A stretch of 64,000 nt of DNA from Pseudomonas fluorescens (GTDB taxonomy: Bacteria > Pseudomonadota > Gammaproteobacteria > Pseudomonadales > Pseudomonadaceae): assembly GCF_902497625.1 (NCBI RefSeq), contig NZ_CABVGX010000025.1, positions 1 to 64,000 on the forward strand, written 5' to 3'. The position numbers and the translations under genes are program-made. Positions 60,276-64,000 of the stretch are shown piece by piece. The notes under the pieces are model-generated. The model was not told where the DNA came from. It worked only from the letters and a program-made list of their open reading frames with translations, and did not search any database. Position 1 is the first letter of the stretch. The number at the start of each line of letters is the position of its first letter.

Positions 60276-61271
60276 TCATTGTTCAAGGCTGGCCAGCCAC
60301 TGTGGAATACGTCGTTCCAGGTAGTAATCCGGGCGTCGCAGCGTGCCATCGACAAATCCGACATGGCCACCCTTAGGCTGCAACTCGAATTGCGTGGTGG
60401 TAGACAGCTCTTCAGCGATCGGCAGGCTGTGGGGGAAGACGAAAGGGTCGTCCGCTGCCTGAATGATCAATGTCGGCGTACGAATCTCACCCAGAAAGTA
60501 GCGGCTTGAGGCGCGGCGGTAGTAGTCGTGCGCATCGGTAAATCCATGCAGCGGCGCGGTAACCCGGCCATCGAAATCCCAGAAGGTGCGCAGGTTCTCC
60601 AGTGAGCCAAGTGCGGCCAGCTCCGCCAGGCCGTCCTCGCGTCCATCGTGCTGAAACTGGCGTTGCTTGTTTTTGATGTAGCCGACCATCTCACGCATGA
60701 AGTGCGCCTGATAGACCCTGGAAAAACCTTGGCCGATGCGATCGGCGCATTGGTCCAGCCGAAAAGGTACCGACACCGCAACTGCCCCCGTGATGCCGCT
60801 TTGTCGACCTGTCTCGCCCAGATGCTTGAGCAAAATATTGCCGCCCAGCGAGTAGCCGACTGCGTACAGCGGTGCGAGCGGCCGCTTCGCCCGCACGTGT
60901 GCGATGACCTCGGCGAGGTCCTCGCTGGCGCCGGAGTGATAGCTGCGCGACAGCAGATTCGGCTCGCCGGAACAGCCACGCCAGTTCAGCGCGACACTGG
61001 CCCAGCCTTGAGCCCCCAGCACTTTTTGCAGGCCGGCTACGTAAGGCGAATTGGACGATCCGGTAAGGCCGTGCAACACCAGCACCAATGGCGCATCGAC
61101 GCTATGCGGGCCGTGCCAGTCGAGGTCGAGGAAGTCGCCGTCTTCAAGCCACAGGCGTTCACGTTCGCGGTCTATGTGTGTGGTTTTACGCCAGAGCGGT
61201 CCCCACAAGGTCTGCAAGTGCGGGTTGCCGAGGCCGAAGGCGGGGGTGAAGCGTTCTGCGGGATGGGACAC
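60276..61271 (-). CDS. Alpha/beta hydrolase, YheT family
   Basis: A 331-residue serine hydrolase of the YheT/ABHD1-3 family. The oxyanion region LVLHGLTGSSNSPYVAGLQ, NWRGCSGEPN, nucleophile elbow GYSLGGNILLKHLGE, Asp region IIQAADDPFVFP and His in GGHVGFV form a complete catalytic set. The N-terminal FTPAFGLGNPHLQTLWG is a family hallmark. Substrates are unknown; carboxylesters or lipids are likely. Confidence 0.88.
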   Translation of the reverse strand: MSHPAERFTPAFGLGNPHLQTLWGPLWRKTTHIDRERERLWLEDGDFLDLDWHGPHSVDAPLVLVLHGLTGSSNSPYVAGLQKVLGAQGWASVALNWRGCSGEPNLLSRSYHSGASEDLAEVIAHVRAKRPLAPLYAVGYSLGGNILLKHLGETGRQSGITGAVAVSVPFRLDQCADRIGQGFSRVYQAHFMREMVGYIKNKQRQFQHDGREDGLAELAALGSLENLRTFWDFDGRVTAPLHGFTDAHDYYRRASSRYFLGEIRTPTLIIQAADDPFVFPHSLPIAEELSTTTQFELQPKGGHVGFVDGTLRRPDYYLERRIPQWLASLEQ

Positions 61272-61328
61272 GAGGGTTCTCGATGCAGCGGTGCATCATC
61301 GCTGACGCACCTTGTTCGGGTCGGTCGA

Positions 61329-61943
61329 TTAACCGACGATCTCTACTGTACGTTGCCATAAAGAATAGTAGACCCGCCCGGATTTTTGCTCGCGATGCAG
61401 GCGCCAGTTGGCCGGCAGGCCGAGGGTCGAGGGCGCGGTTTCACTTTCGGTGTACACCCACGCCTCGTCTGCCAGCCACTGACGCTCTTCCAGCAGCGTG
61501 CAAACGATCGGCAACAGGTTCTGATTGAAAGGTGGGTCGAGGAACACCAGATCGTAGGCGACTGCGGCCTGGGTTTCCAGATAACGCAACGCATCGGCGG
61601 TCTGCACCTGCCCGGTTGTGCAGCGCAACGTGCCCAAATGCTCCTTGAGGCTCGACACCGCAATGTTGCTCGCGTCCAGCGCCTGCCCCATGGCCGCGCC
61701 GCGCGACAAGGCTTCGAGAAACAGCGCGCCGCTGCCGGCGAACGGATCGAGCACCCTGGCCCCGGTAACATAGGGCGCAAGCCAGTTGAACAGGGTCTCA
61801 CGTACCCGGTCCGGGGTCGGTCGCAAGCCCGGTGCGTCGGGAAAGCTCAGCTTGCGGCTGCGCCATTCGCCGCCAATGATGCGCAGTTGATTTACACCGT
61901 TGTGCACGTTGTGGACAGGCTTTTTAGGACGAGAGGTGGCCAT
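61329..61943 (-). CDS. rsmD: 16S rRNA (guanine(966)-N2)-methyltransferase
   Basis: A 204-residue SAM-dependent methyltransferase that modifies G966 of 16S rRNA. LRIIGGEWRSRKLSFPD, RPTPDRVRETLFNWL, VLDPFAGSGALFLEALSRGA and the catalytic LVFLDPPFNQNLL are all present. Its ATG overlaps the stop codon of the upstream M16 gene by one base (TAATG), so the three genes at the window end form an operon. Confidence 0.95.
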   Translation of the reverse strand: MATSRPKKPVHNVHNGVNQLRIIGGEWRSRKLSFPDAPGLRPTPDRVRETLFNWLAPYVTGARVLDPFAGSGALFLEALSRGAAMGQALDASNIAVSSLKEHLGTLRCTTGQVQTADALRYLETQAAVAYDLVFLDPPFNQNLLPIVCTLLEERQWLADEAWVYTESETAPSTLGLPANWRLHREQKSGRVYYSLWQRTVEIVG

Positions 61944-63433
61944 TAATGCTCCGGAACCCCGAGCGGTTGCTCGGCAGGTTTATCAGATGGGGCCGGTAAC
62001 GGCTTTTGCGGTACGGTCGGGCCAACGCTGACGACTACCATTTTGTCCGTGCTCAAATGTTTGTTCAGCGCTGTTCTGACCTGTTCGACGCTCAGGCGCT
62101 GGGACTCTTGCATGAAGTCTTCAAGATAGCTCAGCGGCAGGTCGTAGAAGCCCATGGCGCCGAGCTGCCCGACGATATCGGCGTTGCTGGCCGTGGACAG
62201 CGGGAAGCTGCCGGCCAGTTCACGCTTGGCGTCTTCGAGTTCTTTTTCGGTGGGACCGGTCTTCAGGTAATCGGCGAGCACATCCTGCACCAGCTTCAGC
62301 GTACCTTCGCTCATTTCCGCGCGGGTTTGCAGGTTGATCAGGAACGGACCGCGCGCCTGCATCGGGGTGAAGCCCGAATACACGCCGTAAGCCAGGCCAC
62401 GCTTCTCGCGTACTTCGCTCATCAAGCGCGTCCCGAAACCACCACCACCGAGAATCTGATTGCCCATGGACAGTGCCGCGTAATCCGGATCATCGCGATC
62501 GATCCCCAGTTGCGCGAGCATCAGGTTGGTCTGCTTCGACGGGAATTCGATGTGACCGATGCTGGCCGCTGGCTCGGTCGGTTGCGCCAGTTTCGGCAAT
62601 GCTGGCCCCTTGGGCAATGCAGAGGAAACCTGAGCGGCGATCGCCTCGGCTTCGCTGCGCGACAAATCGCCCACCAAGGCGATCACCACGTTGCCGGCGG
62701 CGTAGGCTTTCGCATGGAAGGCCTGCAGCTGCGCCAGTGTAATCGGTGGAATGCTTTTCGCCGTGCCGTCGCTGGTATGGGCGTAAGGGTGATCGCCGTA
62801 CAAGCGGTTCATCAGCTCAATGCTGGCCAGCTTGCCGGGGTTCTGTTTCTGGTACTCGAAGCCCGCGAGCATCTGATTCTTGATACGCGCGAAGGAGTCG
62901 GCGGGGAAGGTCGGTTTGCCAATTACTTCCGAGAACAGTTTCAGTGCGGGTTCGCGTTTGTCCGTTGCGCTCAGGCTTCGCAACGAGGCCAGCGCCATGT
63001 CTTTGAACGCGCCATTGCCAAAGTCCGCGCCGAGACCTTCGAAGCCCTGAGCGATGGCACCGACGTCTTTGCCGGCGACACCTTCATTGAGCATGGCGTT
63101 GGTCAATACGGCGAGGCCGGGGGCATCGCCGTCCTGGCTGCTGCCGGCGGAAAAAATCAGGCGCATGTCGAACATTGGCAGTTCGCGGGCTTCGACGAAC
63201 ATCACCTTGGCGCCTTCGGCGGTGTTCCAGGTCTGCACGTCCAGCGACCGATGGCTAGGCGCCTTTCCATTGAGTTCGGCGAGCGATTGCAGTTTCTGGC
63301 TGGCCTTGGCCTTATCCAGCGCTTCGCTGGCATTCGACTCGTCGGTCTTCGAGAAATAGAAAACGGCAGAGCCGATCAGTGCGACGACAACGAGGCCGAT
63401 CAGCGCCAGGCGCGGTGTTTTACGCTCACTCAT
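61943..63433 (-). CDS. M16 peptidase-family protein lacking the zinc motif
   Basis: A 496-residue protein. The start at 63433 (MSERKTPRLALIGLVVVALIG) gives an N-terminal membrane anchor or signal. The two M16 repeats are recognisable (ELPMFDMRLIFSAGSSQDG, GLAVLTNAMLNEGVAG; LGGGGFGTRLMSEVREKRGLAYGVYSGF). Where an active M16 enzyme has HxxEH after the AGS segment, this one has NAMLNEG, so it is probably the non-catalytic subunit of a heterodimer with the product of the upstream gene. The segment RLMSEVREKRGLAYGVYS is the substrate-binding part. It overlaps both neighbours. Confidence 0.88.
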   Translation of the reverse strand: MSERKTPRLALIGLVVVALIGSAVFYFSKTDESNASEALDKAKASQKLQSLAELNGKAPSHRSLDVQTWNTAEGAKVMFVEARELPMFDMRLIFSAGSSQDGDAPGLAVLTNAMLNEGVAGKDVGAIAQGFEGLGADFGNGAFKDMALASLRSLSATDKREPALKLFSEVIGKPTFPADSFARIKNQMLAGFEYQKQNPGKLASIELMNRLYGDHPYAHTSDGTAKSIPPITLAQLQAFHAKAYAAGNVVIALVGDLSRSEAEAIAAQVSSALPKGPALPKLAQPTEPAASIGHIEFPSKQTNLMLAQLGIDRDDPDYAALSMGNQILGGGGFGTRLMSEVREKRGLAYGVYSGFTPMQARGPFLINLQTRAEMSEGTLKLVQDVLADYLKTGPTEKELEDAKRELAGSFPLSTASNADIVGQLGAMGFYDLPLSYLEDFMQESQRLSVEQVRTALNKHLSTDKMVVVSVGPTVPQKPLPAPSDKPAEQPLGVPEH

Positions 63434-64000
63434 GAGTCGTCTCCTGTGGCAGTACATGGGCGACGCTGAGACGTTCGCGGGTGAAATACAGCTTGGCGGC
63501 TTTCTGGATGTCTTGCGGGGTCACGCTTTCCAGGTCGGCGAGCTCGCTGTCCATCAGTTTCCATGACAGGCCGACGGTTTCCAGTTGGCCGATAGCGGTA
63601 GCCTGGCTGGTGATCGAGTCGCGCTCGTAGACCAGGCCGGCGATGACTTGCGCACGCACGCGCTCCAGTTCTTCAGCGGACGGCGCGGTGTTTTTCAGCT
63701 GATCGAGCAGCTTCCACAGACCGGCGTCGGTCTGCGCCATGGTGACGTTTTTCTGAGTGTTCGGCGTCGCCGACAGGGTGAACAGGCTGTCCCCGCGGGT
63801 GTAGGCGTCGTAACTCGACGAGCCGCCCGAGACCAGCTCTTCGCCACGCTCAAGTTGGGTCGGAATACGTCCGCTGTAGCCGCCGTCAAGCAGCGCGGAG
63901 ATCAGGCGCAAGGCGTTTACCGAGCGCTTGTCTTCAGAGGTGGCGATGCTTGGCACGTTGAAGCCCAGCATAAGGCTCGGCAGTTGAGTCTGTACGTGCA
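63426..64000 (-). CDS. M16 zinc peptidase, C-terminal part (cut by window edge)
   Basis: The frame is open to the window end, coding for the last 191 or so residues: VQTQLPSLMLGFNVPSIATSED, then ALRLISALLDGGYSGRIPTQLERGEELVSG and a closing LYFTRERLSVAHVLP. This is the second half of an M16 protein; the HxxEH zinc site would lie outside the window, so activity cannot be judged. It ends in an eight-base overlap (ATGAGTGA) with the next M16 gene. Confidence 0.88.
   Translation of the reverse strand, partial: HVQTQLPSLMLGFNVPSIATSEDKRSVNALRLISALLDGGYSGRIPTQLERGEELVSGGSSSYDAYTRGDSLFTLSATPNTQKNVTMAQTDAGLWKLLDQLKNTAPSAEELERVRAQVIAGLVYERDSITSQATAIGQLETVGLSWKLMDSELADLESVTPQDIQKAAKLYFTRERLSVAHVLPQETTHE

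Overview
The window is a chromosomal segment of a fluorescent pseudomonad, most likely of the Pseudomonas fluorescens group. The evidence is high GC content, many Pseudomonas-type REP/REPIN palindromes in the gaps, and a gene order that, as I recall it, closely follows the P. aeruginosa PAO1 interval from about PA0305 (hacB) to PA0372. No tRNA, rRNA, CRISPR array, insertion sequence or prophage was recognised.

Left part (1-25.4 kb), mostly core genes: a GlxA-type regulator, a penicillin-acylase-family hydrolase (HacB-like), small envelope and hydrolase genes, a 2OG-Fe(II) oxygenase with DUF523, a small solute-binding protein, and DUF4399. Then come serA divergent from a D-2-hydroxyglutarate dehydrogenase and an FAH-family gene, two tandem SdiA-regulated-type proteins, rpiA, ilvA, a HAD phosphatase, rppH-ptsP, an NRDE protein, a TSUP permease, lgt and thyA.

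Middle part (25.4-41.6 kb), partly accessory: a divergent cadR/cadA cadmium-resistance pair with a textbook MerR-type promoter; an aminophosphonate locus (LysR regulator, ABC transporter of the 2-aminoethylphosphonate type, FAD-dependent oxidoreductase, PhnZ-like HD-domain oxygenase); a GTPase/DUF2868 membrane pair; folA; a TcyP-type cystine transporter; and a phosphorylcholine-phosphatase-like HAD enzyme.

Right part (41.6-64 kb): mgtE behind a long structured leader whose last hairpin buries the Shine-Dalgarno sequence, and ilvD. Next is an apparently inserted, partly AT-rich operon encoding a 23-residue peptide, a SagB-type flavin oxidoreductase, an AurF-like diiron oxygenase and an MFS exporter. 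This has the architecture of a small peptide-derived (RiPP-like) natural-product pathway and is the most interesting item here. Core synteny then resumes with rlmI, pfpI, an HDOD protein, mutM, ferredoxin, coaD, the laoABC/laoR long-chain-alcohol oxidation cluster, a sulfurtransferase, a YheT-type hydrolase, rsmD and a pair of M16 peptidase genes, the last cut by the window edge.

Functional links: SerA and the 2-hydroxyglutarate dehydrogenase are coupled in serine synthesis; IlvA and IlvD serve branched-chain amino-acid synthesis; CadR controls CadA; the phosphonate genes form a likely uptake and C-P cleavage unit; LaoR probably represses laoCBA through an inverted repeat in their shared promoter region. 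All function calls rest on motif and family recognition by eye; no database search was run.
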